From: Dipteronia dyeriana
Lineage: Eukaryota; Streptophyta; Magnoliopsida; Sapindales; Sapindaceae
DNA: 64,000 bases
Direction of reading: 5' to 3'
Assembly (NCBI GenBank): GCA_032871835.1
Contig: CM065301.1
Span: 78,958,069 to 79,022,068 of the forward strand
The position numbers and the translations under genes were made by a program. Below, one piece after another: positions 47,978-61,438 of the stretch. A model generated the notes under the pieces. It was not told the DNA's origin and ran no database searches. It saw only the letters and a list, made by a program, of their open reading frames with translations. Each line of letters starts with the position of its first letter. Within the stretch, counting starts at the first letter, position 1.

Positions 47978-50900
47978 TTCGTTAAGCTTTCTAATGACAT
48001 TGGCCTTCTTTTTCCTCTTTGAAAGAATGGCAATGTCAGCAGCCTTCTTCTTCATCTTTTTCTCAACGATTATTTTCACTTTATGTATTCCTTTTGTTAT
48101 CCCTTCCACCAGTAGCCCCTCATATACCTCTCGTTCTTCTTCTGATTCTTCACTCTCTCCCTCTTTTTAACTTGTTTTTTCTCTGACCCGATAGCGGCTT
48201 CTCCTCCCCTCTTGCCTATGTCGTCCCTCTTCTGTCTACTTTCGTGTACTTTCCACCCATCGCCATCTACTTCATCGATATCATTGTGCATGAGAGAAAA
48301 AGGGGATGATTAATGATATTCTTCTAGTTCTCAATTTCTTAGATCTTTTTGACGTAGAACAAGTAGTTGATTCCTACATGGCATTGAGAGACCATCCTAA
48401 ATTCAAGGTTATGTGACTTCACTTGAAGCAAATCGACGAGATGTTTTCAACTCACTGCCTTTGGCAGTGAGGCATGTCCCTTTTCGGTCAAATTCCATCG
48501 TTTAGGTCACGTAATTTCAGTTTTGTCATTTTAGGAAAGTTTCTTTTTAAGTCATAAGTTGACTTTGACAAGTCAGAATCATCTGCTATCTATTTTGACT
48601 TGTTTATGGTCGTTAGTATCATTTAATTCCATAACTATCGTAATTTTGCTATTTTTGATAACTTTTGCTATGTAATCCCGTTTCTTATCCAATAAGGATT
48701 TGGGTTAGGGTTTAATCGTTTTAAAATAAGCCGAAAGGTTCATTACCTTTTGATTCAATAAAATTCTAAAATTCATTTATCTTTATTTCTGATGGATTTC
48801 AAGATAATACAGAAAACAGACATCGATCTTATTCCTTTGTGTTTTCTATTGCGTCACCTAACAGTAAAAACGAGTTTTACACACCCTTCTCTCAAATCTG
48901 ATTGACCTCAAAATTAACAAAACTATTTGGTTGTTTTGATTGACTTTTCAAACTCAAAAAGTGGGATTTATAGGGGTTGAGAATCCCTGTCCTGGGCTGA
49001 TTATATTTTTTTTCGGAAAATCCAAGTCCTCACCACTCATACAAACCTATAACCGATAACGTGTATCGGAGCTCCTCTATTTTGGTAATTGAGATTATTA
49101 TTATTATTATTATTATTTTATATATAGAGTAATGATATTAATACTAATAATATCTATAATTGTTTTTTAAATCCTTATAATCTCATTTTATCTTTTGATA
49201 CTTTTTCTAAACACGATCTATTACAAACATTAAATATAAAAAATTTATAAAAACACAAATTTCATTCCAGAATTATCACTTTTAATTTTTAACACTCATT
49301 TTCTTCTCATAAAAGTTTTTTGTTAACAAAACCACAGTACCGAATATAATACGTCAATACCTAATGCAGCCTACTACTTTTAGTGAAGATTTTAAAAATA
49401 TAATCTCTGTTAAAGATGGAGACTAACAGTGTTGCTATTTTCATAGAAGTTTTTGTATCAACTTTAATCTCATAAAGCATCAGATCGACTTTAAAATTCT
49501 AGGTTAAGATTTATAAATCCCCTTCATTCTCTTGGTATGAAAATAAACTTTATTAGAAAAAAAAAATTCCTTCTTTTTTTTTTGTGGTATGAAAATAGAT
49601 ATTCCATATCATAAATCAATTGTTATTCTCTTCAAACTAGTATTGCTGATAGATAAAGAGAGGGAGGAAGAATACACATAAGATGAATATGCAGATTGAT
49701 GCACAAATAGCCAACTCTCCTCAAGTTAACCAACTATTGCCTTACCGAGTCTTTCAATTTCAAATTAAACTGACCAATGGAAAAGAAACTCTTATGATAC
49801 TGGAAAAAAAATGTTTTATGGTTTGTGAAATACAAAAGAGAAAAGAAAATAACATTGGAATTTATAACTTTCTTTTGTCTTCTTTAGTACGTAATTCTAT
49901 TTAAGGATAAACTTGTCATTAAAAACGACATTGTGGTGCTTTTTGTGTGGGGGTTTTAGGTGGTTTTTAATCCTAGTCTGTGTTTGGAGTGATTTGTGTT
50001 TGCTGCTTTGTCTCCTGTTTTCGTTTTGCTTTGTTCTCTGTTCTTTGTTTTCTGTTTTCTGCTGCCCTTCTTGGCTTTTATGGTTCTCTATGCTTTGCTT
50101 GTTGGTTCTGTTTCTTCCTTTCCGACCTCTCGGCTGATGAATAAAATGTTGTTGTTAAAAAAAAAAATGACATTTCAAATGGAGTGTACAGAGACATTTA
50201 GTAGATTGTCAATAACATCTCTCTTTTAAAAATCTCTAATTTGTAAATAAACTTAATATCAAAAATATCATTTCTTTAATTATACTGTAGTCGATTGAAT
50301 CTACGATTGATTTGAATCGTCGAGGTGTGCAATGGCAACCTACGAAATAAAAGAAAAAAGGAGCGGAGGTTGAGCCGGGTAGGGGGTGTTTCCTTTAGAG
50401 GACTCTCCGACGCTCAAGTCGTGATTTAATTCAATAAAAATATGTGAAGGAAATAGTAAAGAATTACAAGCCGGGGCGCTCGACCTATAGAGTCGAGTTG
50501 TGGGTCGATAAGGTTAGGTTGACTCGGGTAGTTGATTGTGTTGGATCGTAGTGAGTCGGTCAAAGACAAGGTTGTTTCTTTGTTGAAGTATGATTCTTGA
50601 TCCTCATACCTTGGGGAGATTCCTTTTCGAGTTGTCGGATATTAATGAAGCGTGTTGAACCTTCGTTCAGGCGAGTGATCTTTGTAGGGAGGATACTTTG
50701 CCGACCATGACCTTGTTTTGGTGAGGTTCTCTTTTGCCCGAGCCAGTCTCTTCGAAGTTTGTTCTATGTTATCTACTCATTCGCTTGACGAAGGTTTTCG
50801 GCTTTTGGCGACGTGGCACATCTCTTCTCCAATACTCCTATTAATTTGATGACTTGTCGGTTGGTGAAAATTTGCATGCAACACAATAATTGAATACAAA

Positions 50901-51177
50901 TATATAAAACTAAAACACAATTTTAAAAAAATGAAGGAAAAAAAAGGAAAGAGAATGGAATATAATCTCAAATTTTAATATACAAAATTAAAAATCAATG
51001 TAATTTTAAGAGAAAAGAAACAAAGATGGATGAGATCTAGAGAAAATAAAAAGTTAACTTCATCACAACTTCAATTCTTCAACAAAATCGAAAGCATATC
51101 TGATATCTCTCAACCATACAAACCTTCATTTTCATCAATAAAATCTTCATCTTCTTCAACCAAAACACTTTTTAATT
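47978..51177. other. Intergenic DNA, no gene recognised
   Basis: Several short frames, none with a recognised domain. The stretch at 50280-50830 is GC-richer, with CCGACGCTCAAGTCG and GTCGAG motifs. It resembles LTR or promoter-like sequence of some plant retroelement, but no paired repeat or primer site was found. The segment 48340-48900 contains LTR-like text as well, equally unpaired. Confidence 0.4.
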
Positions 51178-51429
51178 TGATGAATATTATATTATTTTTA
51201 ATCATTTCACATTTGAATATGTACAAAGTATATATAGGGAGCATTCTAGACATAAATTACTACTAAAATCAGGCTATAGTCAAATGTAATCCCCTAATTA
51301 CTGCCTTACAATATATCCCCCAATTATAGCCTCACAATATTTTATAATCAAATGTAATCCTCTAAAATAGGAAAGGAAGAAATAACATTAATCTGTACAG
51401 CTAATGATAACATAATTCAACACCCCACC

Positions 51430-52567
51430 CCCCATGCCCCCCCTTAAATTTGGTACATAGATGTCCAACATGCCCAACTTGTCTAAAAACTTTAAGAACA
51501 CTCAATTTGGGACTGCTTTGTTGAGGATGTCAGCCAACTGATCCATAATGCCTCACAAAGTACATTTGCCAAACCTCTGAATTCAACTTCTGCACTTGAG
51601 CGAGCTATAACATTTTGTTTCTTGCTTCTCCAAGTCACAAGATTACCTCTTACAAAGATAAAGTAACCAGAGGCAGATCACCTGTCACCCACATCACCAG
51701 CCCAATCTGCATCAATATATGCTTCTATGCTTTGAAAGTCTATATTTTTAGTGAATAATACTCCTTTTCTTAGAGAAGACTTCAGATACCTCAAAATCTG
51801 AATAACTGTATTCATATGTTGTTCTGCAGGATTATGCATAAACTGGCTAACAATACGTAAAGCATAATCCAAATCTGGTCTGGTATGAGATAAGTATATC
51901 AATCTCCCTACAAGTCTTTGGTATCTTTCTTTGTCAACTGGTACTCGGTTAGCCTCAACACATAGCTTTAGACCTTCATCTATTGGTGTATCAATTGGTT
52001 GACATGCTAACATGCCAGTCTCTTGTAATAGATCTAAGGCATATTTTCTTTGAGACAAAACAATTCTTTTATTAGATCGGGCTTCAATCCCAAGAAAATA
52101 TTTCAGAGGGCCTAGATCTTTCATTTTAAACTCTTTGGATAGGTAATTCTGTAAGACCTCTCTTTCTTTAAGATCATTTCCTGTAACCACCATGTTATGC
52201 ACATATATAATGAGTGCAGTGATATTATCTTGCTGTTTTTTTTTAAGAAAAGAGTATGATCTGAGTTGCTTTGATGGTAGCCGAAGCTTATCATAGATTT
52301 TGTAAACCTTTCGAACCATGTTCTCTGAGATTGTTTCAGTCCATACAATGATTTCTTAAACTTGCATACCTTCTGGCTGTGTCTTTTGGGTATCATGCAC
52401 CCTGGTAAGAGATCCATGTAGACTTCTTCGTATAATTCACCATTTAGAAAAGCATTTTTTACATCGAATTGTTGTAATGGCCAATCTAAGTTTACAGCTA
52501 AAGACAGCAGAACTCGATATGTGTTGATTTTGGCTATATGTGCAAATGTTTGTGTAATCAATCCCAT
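51430..52567 (-). pseudogene. Copia reverse transcriptase and RNase H, broken
   Basis: RT begins in AKINTYRVLLSLAVNLDWPL and QQFDVKNAFLNGELYEEVYM. A frameshift near 52320 joins to the part with KKSLYGLKQS on one side and LIIYVHNMVVTGND on the other. The catalytic YVDD box reads YVHN, so polymerase activity is lost. GRLIYLSHTRPDLDYAL and EAYIDADWAGD mark the connection and RNase H start. After a stop (51678) RNase H text continues with ARSSAEVEF but is truncated. Confidence 0.88.
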
Positions 52568-53231
52568 ATGTTTGAGTGTATCTATTTGCTACCAATCCTG
52601 CCTTAAAGCATTCAATTGTGCCGCCAACCTTGTACTTTACAGTGTAAATCCAATGACATCCAACTGGTTTCTTCCCTAGTGGAGGATCAACTAGTTCTTA
52701 TTCATTTTTTTTCTAGAGATTTCATCTCCTCGTTCATAGCTGCTTTCCACCTAGGATCAACTAAGGCTTCATGCACACTGTTAGGAATAGATACAACAGA
52801 TAATTGATTCACAGATAATTGATTCACAAATGACATGTTTGATTCTGACAAACACTGATTAGACACATAATGACGTTGTGGCAACTGTCTTTTGTATGGC
52901 TCAGGAACATCTTCAGTAAACGATTGGTATGATATGTGACCAGAGATAGAGCCATATTTTCCAGAAATTCGATTTCATGCTGAGTTGGAGATATACCCAT
53001 TTCTTCGGTTATTGGGTGCTCATCACTTACTTCTTTGATTATTTGGTGCTCATCACCACTTTGATCTAATGTTATACCACTTAAATCCAATTCACCCATT
53101 TCCTGCTTGTTTTCAATCTATGAGTCATCACCACTGGAATCCAATGTTATACCACTCATATCCAAGTTGCCCATATCTTAGTTATCACTTTCATCATAAT
53201 CTAGAGTTTGAATTTCCTTCTGGTACTCCCC

Positions 53232-54300
53232 CTAAAATTCAGGCTTAGAGAAGTACATTGTATCTTCTTGGAAAACAACATCCATCGTGACAAATAATCG
53301 ACATGTTGGAGGATGGTAACATCGATATCCTTTTTGATGAAAGGCATACCCAACAAAAACACATCGCAACGCTTGAGGAGTTAACTTGGTGCGTTGATGC
53401 TTGTGTAGGTGTACAAACACCACATGACCAAACATATGAGGAGTCAAATTTGAGACAACTAGGGCAACAACTGCATCATTAAGGGTCTGGAATGGAGTTT
53501 TGAATTGATGGTGCTGGAGGGTATCCGATTGATTAAATAAGCTGCATAAGTGAGAGATTCTCCCCAATAAGATAATGGCATATGGCCTTCGATTAACAAA
53601 GCTCGAACAACAGCCAACAAGTGTCAATTTTTCAGCTCGGCCACCCCGTTCTATTGTGGTGTGTTGGAGCAAGTTGTGTGATGAATCATTCCTTATGCTT
53701 CCAAATAGCATTGAAATTCAGTACTCTGATATTCTCTACCATTGTCATTACGAAGAACCTGAATTTTGTTTATTATATTGAGTTTCAATCGTTTTATGAA
53801 ACTTTGGGAATATCGAGTGCACTTCACTTTTGGATTTCATCAAGCAAAGTCATGTCATCCTGATACAATCATCAATAAACGTTACAAACCAACGTGACCC
53901 ACTCAAAGTAGTGACTTTAAATGGACCCCATACATCAGAATGAATAATCATAAAAGGAAGTGGACTTTTATTCAAACGTAATGGAAACGAAGCACGATTG
54001 CTTTTGACAAGTTCACAAACAGCACATGAAAGCTAGAATCGTCAACTTCTGCAAATAAACTAGGACATAATTTTTTTAGATTTCCAAAGGAAGCATGCCC
54101 AAAACGGTGATGCCATAACCATATTTATTTCTTTCTTGTATCTTTAGAACCGCCCATTATTAGAGCTTGTCGTAAGCTTTCGGTACTTTTTGATTCCAAG
54201 TCCAAGTAATACAGTTTCCCCTGCCTAATACCATAACCAATCGTCTTCCTGGTTTAGAAGTTCTTAAACACATAAAAAACAGGCAAAAAAATTACGATAC
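53232..54300 (-). pseudogene. Copia integrase, broken
   Basis: The C-terminal half (53232-53711) includes LTPQALRCVFVGYAFHQKGY and CRLFVTMDVVFQED, signature text of the Copia integrase C-terminus. The catalytic core lies in scattered frames up to about 54300 with many stops. Bases 52600-53200 hold the variable linker between integrase and RT, also with stops. Confidence 0.8.
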
Positions 54301-54396
54301 ACGATAAGGTAGTGGTTATTTGAGAAACTGATAAAAGATTATAATCTAAAGATGGAACAACTAAAACAAAATCTAAATTTAATTTATCGGTTAGAG

Positions 54397-55556
54397 TCAA
54401 AGATCCTTCCCAATAACTGGGGTCGAAGTTCCATTTACAATAGAGACGGACTTTTGTGTAGAGGGATTGAGTGGTGAGACCTGTCTAGAATCATATGTCA
54501 TGTGATCTGTTGTATCAGAATCAATTATCCACGTACTATTCAAAACAGGTGTAGAAATGTTTAAAACCTTACTATTGTCTTCATCTATTACCAATGTCGA
54601 GGCTTTGTCAGTAACTTCATCTTTTATTTTTGTTTGGACAACTGCCGCAGTGGAAGGCTTTTGTTGATTTTTCTTTGCACGACTAGGATCCCACCATTCT
54701 GGATATCCCATCAGCTCAAAACAACGACTCTTGGAATGACCAGTATTATTACAATTGGTGCATTTGTAGGAAGCCTTGTCAATACCATTGGTTGGTCTAC
54801 CATTGTTGAGTCGTGCTCGATCGTGTTGACCTTGATTGGATTGATTTTGAGCCACCATGGCACTGGATTCAGATGCTCCAGAATCACCTTTCAGAGTTGT
54901 ACTATGTATAGCTTCCTGTCGAACTAAAGAGTAACACTTATCCAGGTTAGGCATTAGGTCTCTATGCAAAATCTCTTATCGGATTGAATCAAAATCCTCA
55001 TCCAATCCAACAAAAAATATGTGAACTCTTAATCGTTCAATAGACCTGTGGTAGGCGTTGACATCTTCTAGATCTTTCATTACCACTGTATCACGATGAT
55101 CCAATTCTTGACAAATTTCAGTCAACTCTCCATAATACACAGAGAGGATTCTCCCCTTTTGTTTGGCAGAAAAGGCCTTATGATTCAAAGAAAAAACTTG
55201 CAATTCATCACTTCCATCATAGAATGCTTTTGACAAGGCATTCCAAATGTCACTGGCAGTGGGTAAGTGTAAATAACGCATCATAATTTCTGGAGACATA
55301 GATATTAATAGCCACCGTTTGACCTTTTGATTTTCGACGTAACATTTTTCATACCCTTCATCAGATTCTACAGGTGGCTTAGTTTTACCACGAATGTATG
55401 AGATTTTGTCGCTTTCAATAATTTGCATTTCCATCAGCTAAGACCATATGTCGTAATTTGATTTGGTAAGTGTAATCCCTGCATTAAAAACCCTTCTGAT
55501 TGAACTACAACCGGAATGGGTTTAATCCCGGATGACTCAGGAATTTTTTCACTCAT
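54397..55556 (-). pseudogene. Copia gag and start of protease, broken
   Basis: Gag starts at MSEKIPESSG (55556). A TAG after DIWS (near 55440) interrupts it. The rest has WNALSKAFYDGSDELQVF and, after a second break near 54972, the zinc knuckle CTNCNNTGHSKSRC followed by GYPEWWD. The protease motif reads WIIDSDTTDHMT, with Asp in place of the Gly of DSG. Gag would form the virus-like particle; the knuckle binds the element's RNA. Confidence 0.88.
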
Positions 55557-55935
55557 TTTATATAAATAGAACAAAACAAGTAGGGCATTGACGGTGGGTA
55601 GTGACGACCAACAGGGGAACAACGGAATGGCTCTAACCGACTGAGCGATAGCGGGTCTATGAATGGGGAATTTTGAGTCTTGATGCATCTAAGTTTTGAA
55701 AAATGAAAGAAAAGAAGAAAAAAAATGGAACGAATGAAACAAATGGGTTTTGGGGATGGCTCTGATACCATCTATAATTTGATGAATAGTATATTATTTT
55801 TATTCATTTCACATTCGAATATGTACAAAGTATATATAGAGAGTATTCTAGACATAAATTACTACTAAAATCAAGCTATAGTAAAATGTAATTCACCAAT
55901 TACTGCCTCGTAATCTATCCCTCAATTATAACCCC

Positions 55936-56165
55936 CATTTGGGTCTCCATCTCCGGTGATGGAGTTGGTTCTCGTCTTCTCTATCGATTGGCTACTCTGT
56001 AAGAAACACACATGTGATTTGGTGATGTATTGATAGAAACCCACTTGTGATTTGTGAATTTGTGAATTTGTGAATTTGTTTGTCTGAGTGTTGATTTTTA
56101 TTTTTTAATGTGATATTTGTGATGGGTTCTTCTGATGGTGTGTGTTGTCCGATTCGGCAAATGGA
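55936..56165. other. Short unassigned DNA between retroelements
   Basis: Contains a GTGAATTT tandem run near 56053-56080. No gene recognised. Confidence 0.4.
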
Positions 56166-56590
56166 TTATACCGATTATGTTTGTCTCTTTGCCTTTAGTT
56201 TAAACCATTCAAGCTCTTCGTCAACCTACATACCAACTCTTCCTTGCCAACTTTCACAAACCCTTACAGTTGTTTCATATATATCTCTTCCTCCAAATCG
56301 CCATAAAGAAAGGTAATCTTCACATCCAACTGCTTAAGATATAACCTTTTTGCTTCTATAATACTCAACACTAACCGGATCGTAGATAGTTTAACAACAA
56401 GAGAAAAAAAAATTAAAATAATCAATACCTTCTACTTTTGGAAGCCTTTAACTACTAGTTGTGTCTTGTATCTCTTGGAACCATCGTGTTCCTCTTTAAT
56501 CTGAAACACACACTTATTCTGTAAGGCTTTCTTTCCTTTAGGCAACTTGGCTAACTCCCAAGTTTTATTAGATACTGTCATTGGTGTAAT
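56166..56590 (-). pseudogene. Fragment of a Copia reverse transcriptase
   Basis: Minus-strand reading gives NKTWELAKLPKGKKALQNK, GSKRYKTQLVVKGFQK and, after a break, LKQLDVKITFLYGDLEEEIY, the start of the Copia RT domain. No other part of this element is present nearby. It is bounded on the right by the gypsy LTR. Confidence 0.8.
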
Positions 56591-56599
56591 TCAGATGAT

Positions 56600-57380
56600 A
56601 TGATGTTTCAGCAAAAAACAAGGGTTAGGGGTGCCATGTCATCAAAAGTCAACCAAATCGACCCAAATTGACAAAAGAAAACCCGTCAAACACCCCGACC
56701 AAGATAATGTAAACGATCGAATAAGAAGACCCCGATCGGGATTGTCAAGATGGTCGGGGGAAAGGTTATGATTGGGTAAAACCACTGATCGAGGAAAGTA
56801 AGTTTGGTCGAGTTTGACAGGTGTCCGGCTACATGACACGTGGACATCACTCAACTTTAAGAAAGTTACGACTCTAATACGCAGAGAAAGAATCTGACTT
56901 GAGCAAGATATCTCGAAGTACATCCTGATAAGGAAACAAGCTTCCAAATAGATATCAAAGTGTAAATCAGGTGAGAGATCTAATGCAATTGAAATATGAG
57001 CAGCACAAAACAGGAAAGAAAACAATACGATTCCAAAGAAATAGAATTTGGTTTCATTACGGGAATTTACTTTACTTGTACACCAATATTTATGGTTTTT
57101 TGCATTTATAAATAGGCCTTAATAACACCTATAGAAGGGTGAATGCTAATGAAACTTACATGAGTGCAAGAGAGATTGTGTGTGCAATTATTCTCAACTT
57201 AGTGAGTTCTTCTCACCGTTGCCCACAACCGTGGATGTTTCCCCACCTTGGAGTTTTACCACGTAAAATCTTATGCCTTGTTTGCTTTTTATTTATTTCG
57301 ATTCATAGTTTAATTGTTTATTCACATTCACTTGTTCGACGAGTGATTAATTAAACCTAATCCAAAAATCACCGTCAACA
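56600..57380 (+). repeat. Ty3/gypsy LTR (5')
   Basis: It ends CACCGTCAACA at 57380, and two bases later a primer-binding site TGGCGCTAGAAG begins (57383), as in plant Tat-like gypsy elements. It contains TGCCATGTCATCAAAAGTCA, CCGATCGGGATTGTCAAGAT, TATAAATAGGCC and the U5 block GTTTTACCACGTAAAATC. The left end lies between 56597 and 56632. Confidence 0.75.
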
Positions 57381-58567
57381 ACTGGCGCTAGAAGAAGAAG
57401 GTGAACCTCCGCTAGCATTGAGTTTGAATAATTAATTCCAGGAAAAAGTTTACAAGAAAAGATATCGTGGCCACCAATAGAGACAAAAGTCTATCTTCCC
57501 AAAACACTGATGCCTCGCACAGTGCTAACACCCCCAATCATGTTGATGTTAATATCGCTTGGGAAGATATGCCCCCAAGAACTCCACCATCTACCAGACC
57601 TGATACTGTTACATCCACAGATGTAACCCTTGGTATTTCTCCAGATGCGTTATGGTAAATCCAGGAATCCCTGTAAAAAATCATTGACTATGCTGCTAGA
57701 CAAAGAATCAACATAACGGCCATTGCCAACCTGAGTTCACCATACCAGCTCTTTACACCGGTGGTGGCCTAGGATCCTAGAGTACGTTTGAAATAGTGGC
57801 AACCACACTAGGAGCATCCCAAAAATCTGGAAGAGATAAGGTGGAGCATCGTGAAAGAAGTGAACGTTCACATAGAAAGGACAACCGCCAAGAAGACCAG
57901 AGAACTAGGGAGCATAAGGAGTCCAGTTCACGGAAAGGTTTGGGGAGGTATGGTGGTGGAGAAACCTACCTCGAACAAATAGATAGGTATGATGGCCAAA
58001 GGAAAAATCTTGTTCGGACTCGAGTGATGAAGAAACTACCCTATAAGACGTACGGATCCAATCCCTACGATCAGGTGCAACTCATACAGTGCCTAGATCA
58101 GTGGGTGAATCCCTAGGGACGCATACAGACTCACCATCCACCAGAAATTTGAGGAGAATAGAGAACCGAAAAGGGAGCATGAGGTCTTTCTTAAAAGAAT
58201 AGAGACCTTAGAGCAAAGACAAAGTCGACGGGGAAACCTGTTGATCGGTAACTCCAGGAGTCCATTCGTTGATTCTATAGGACATACCCGTTTTTTGGAC
58301 CAGTTCAGGATGCCATATGTGGAGCAATTCAAGCTAAATACAAACCCGCAGAAGCATGTCAGAAGATATCAAAGCACAATGGCGTAATATGATTATGATG
58401 ATGCTCTCATGTGTTAGATGTTCCCACAGACCTTATGAGATTAGGGATCCAGATGATTTGGAAGACTTTTGGCAGGATCCATTAGGAACTAATAAAAGCT
58501 TTTACCAGGCAATTCATGGGAAATATCCAAGGAAGGAAATCCATATCAGCTTTGTCAACCTTGAAAC
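57381..58567 (+). pseudogene. Ty3/gypsy gag, truncated by a Copia insertion
   Basis: The start is MATNRDKSLSSQNTDASHS (57467). After breaks near 57659 and 57780 it continues with a charged region (HRERSERSHRKDNRQEDQRT) and then the gag core, where YVEQFKLNTNPQKHVRRYQ and MFPQTL are followed by WFGRLLAGSIRN-type text. Several stops and frameshifts. The reading ends near 58567, where a Copia LTR appears to begin. Protease and polymerase are not in the window. Confidence 0.75.
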
Positions 58568-60386
58568 TGTAAGTTCCTCAGTTTTTTATTGGCTCATTTC
58601 GTTGACAACCACATTTGGGGATTAATGTGTAAGGGTAGTTTAGGCCATCATTGCTCAAGACCTAGCTCAAGCTTCAAAAGGTAAATCACTTGGTTAACCT
58701 TGTTTGAAGAGTTTTAGTGCACACACACATACTCTCATGCATGTTTTTGATCATCTTGCATGAATGCTTAATTGTTATAATTGTGTGCCTTTTTTCCATA
58801 ACTATTGCTTGGGTGTTTGATGCATTTTGTTTTCCCTTAGAAGAGGATTTTCCTCTTAACCGCGGCTGGGACCACTCCCTGTGCATTGCCTACGCCGCGG
58901 TATTTACCAGAGGCTGCACGCTGTGGCTACCGCGGCCTATGCATGTTGCATGTACCACGATCTCCCAAGCAGAGTGTCACAGGCATTGCATGCTGTCGAG
59001 ACCGCGGTCTGTGCACCTGCATGCACAGCGGCCTACAGAGCGGCGTTGTCCAGGTGATACACCGCTCTTTGTGTCGCGGTCTGGACACTTGCCTGTACAG
59101 CGGTACAGCCAGCGGTTCTGACGGGATTTGGTTACCCATTGTCCAAAACGATGTCATTTTATGTAGGGCACATTATATATATGTTCTCTTCTATTCTCTT
59201 TGGCTTTGGGAGTCCAAGAAACCATTTTTGATTGACCAAGTTTTTCTTTAAGAGAGAAATTGACTCCAAGAGAGAGAGAGCTCCCAAGAACTCATATTGA
59301 CTCAACCAAACTTCAATCCTTAAGCATCTAGCATTTTCTTGCATCTTTCTGCATCTTCCAAGCATGGATTTTCTTGTTTGTCTTTGACTAGGTAATCTCT
59401 ACATGCCCTAGAATCTTTTGTTCCATTTGTATGACATATATGCCTAGGTTTAACAATTATTGTTGATTAAGTGTATGTTATTGAGGTTAATTGCATTTAT
59501 AACATGCTTGGATTGTTGATTGTTGGTTGAGATTTATATTTTGTGATAGCTAGGATTTGTGACCATTTTACCAATTTAGCTAAATCTTTATGCCTTGCAT
59601 GTAGATATTGTTTAGGACTCATTGATTGCATTTTATGATTGCATTATAGTCCTTGCCATACTTAATGACAACTTGTGTTGATATGGCTTTTGTGATAGCT
59701 AGCATTTAGGCCATTATTGCCTCTAGCTAATTAGGTCATATAGATTGCATTTTGATGATTGCATTTAATGACCATGCCATACTTAATGACAACATATGTT
59801 GAAATAGCTTTGTTTCATAACTAGGATATAATGTTGCATAACTATATCTAATTAAGTCTTTATGAACATTCATTTAGACATTGATATCTAGGAATTGTAC
59901 TTAGTGACATTCTTAATTTCCTAGATAAGCATTTAGTGTTTCCTAGCATTACTTGCATGTTTGAATATTTTATCATATTCACTTAGGTTGTTTTGACTCT
60001 TCATTGAGGTTAAGTCTTGTGACTAAGTGGTTAGTGCACAAGCAAATAGATCAAGAATCACTATTAAGGCATGTTGGGTAGAGTGAAAGGGTTAGTAACT
60101 GGAGGGTGTGACGGGAAGTCAACCTAGATTGCAAACTTTCATTCAATAGTGGATTTGAGGATCGAGTGTGGCGCACATATCAACCCTTGGTTTTTCCCAT
60201 TTAGAGGGTTTCCACGTAAATATTGTCTGTTGTTATTGTTTTAAGCATAATTGATTTTATTGAATGCTTGCTGGTTTGGGGTAACTTGTGTTAATATTGA
60301 TTAATCGGAAAATCTGTAATTGATTCGATTAAAACCTATTCACCCCCCTCTAGATTTAGACACACACATTCTTTAGGGAACTTTCA
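58568..60386 (+). repeat. Probable 5' LTR of a Copia element
   Basis: The right end is firm: it closes with GGGAACTTTCA at 60386, and after two bases comes TGGTACCAGAGC (60389-60400), an initiator tRNA-Met primer site with one change. The U5 includes CCCATTTAGAGGGTTTCCAC and CACCCCCCTCTAG. The left end is inferred from where the gypsy gag stops (TGTAAG at 58568). Inside, 58855-59115 is GC-rich and made of diverged repeats around ACCGCGG. Confidence 0.6.
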
Positions 60387-60519
60387 ATTGGTACCAGAGC
60401 CGGTGCGTAGATATACTTAGGTGATCTGTGCACTGTGTGTGTCTTGCCTTGTGCATTTTGTTTGCTTGCATTTTTTGTTTATTGCATTTCATTTGCATCT
60501 CATTTATAACCCAAACACT

Positions 60520-61438
60520 ATGACTGACTTTGGGGTGAGTAAAGAGGGTGTGTCAGATGTGAGACCACCATTGCTAAAGGGAGATAATTACTCTTCATGG
60601 AAGAGAATGATGGAGTCGTTCCATTTGGTAATAGATGATAGAGTTTGGATGGTGATTGAAGATGGATACACACCACCAATCATGACCATGGAAGATGGAA
60701 GTAGTGAGCCTAAGCCTAAGTCTCAATGGAGTTCCCAAGAGATTGAAGCATCGAAGTGGAACGATGAGGTAATGAGTGCTCATCTTAGTGCAATGGATGA
60801 GAACCACTGCAAACTCATCCAAATCACCAAAAATGCACAAGAAGCTTGGAATATCCTAGAGAAGGCACGTAAGGGAACCAAAGTGATTGGAAGGCTATTG
60901 GCCTATGAATCTAGATAAAGTCCTACATCCGCATCGCCAAAGAAGCAAAAATGCATAGCATTGAAGACCTCCAAGGTTGAGAAGGAGGATGATGACTCGG
61001 ATGAAGACTTGGCTCTAATGGTGAAGAGATTCAAGAAATTTATGAATCTTCACAAGAATGACTCGAAGAATCAGATTGAGCAAAGGTAAGAGAAGCCTAC
61101 AAGAAAAGGCATTCAATGCTATGTGTGTAGCGGCATCGGTCACATTGCTTCCAAGTGCACTAATTTGAAGAAGAAGAAATAAAAGGTCGTGGTCGTCTCA
61201 TCAAGTGAAAGTGGGAGTAAAGAAGATTCCTTATGTGATGAGAAGCTTGCAAGAAACTACTTGACTTTTGGAGCCTCCTTTTGTGGAAGATGTAGAAAAA
61301 GGCAACAAAGCCTTAAATAGTGACTTTAAAAAAAGGAGGAGATGAAAAAATAGTTAAGAGAGTGATAAGTGAAGCTACTTATGTTGATGATGCCATCATG
61401 GCAACAAGTGACACTAGTGATGACTCTAGTGATGAGAG
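60520..61438 (+). pseudogene. Copia gag (UBN2 type), broken by stops
   Basis: The N-terminal half is intact for 132 residues (LLKGDNYSSWKRMMESFHL, then EAWNILEKARKGTK). A stop at 60916-60918 follows. Downstream text includes KKFMNLHKNDSKNQIE, the CCHC knuckle CYVCSGIGHIASKC and an Asp/Ser-rich tail. The frame is open across the GAGAG site when the inserted LTR is ignored. Confidence 0.8.

Larger units (their letters stand above)
51178..55935 (-). mobile_element. Decayed Ty1/Copia element with short LTRs
   Basis: Read leftwards: a 5' LTR remnant (about 55780-55935), primer site TGGTATCAGAGCCATCC (55754-55770), gag, protease, integrase, reverse transcriptase, RNase H, a G-rich polypurine tract (about 51423-51445) and a 245-bp 3' LTR (51178-51422). 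The two LTRs share CATTCGAATATGTACAAAGT-type sequence and TCTAGACATAAATTACTACT. The 5' LTR is truncated near 55935. All coding parts carry stops or frameshifts. It lies on the opposite strand to the gypsy and Copia elements that follow. Confidence 0.9.

Noticed and set aside
50280..50830. Complete retroelement LTR
   Set aside because: Sequence looks LTR-like, but I found no partner repeat, primer site, polypurine tract or target duplication.
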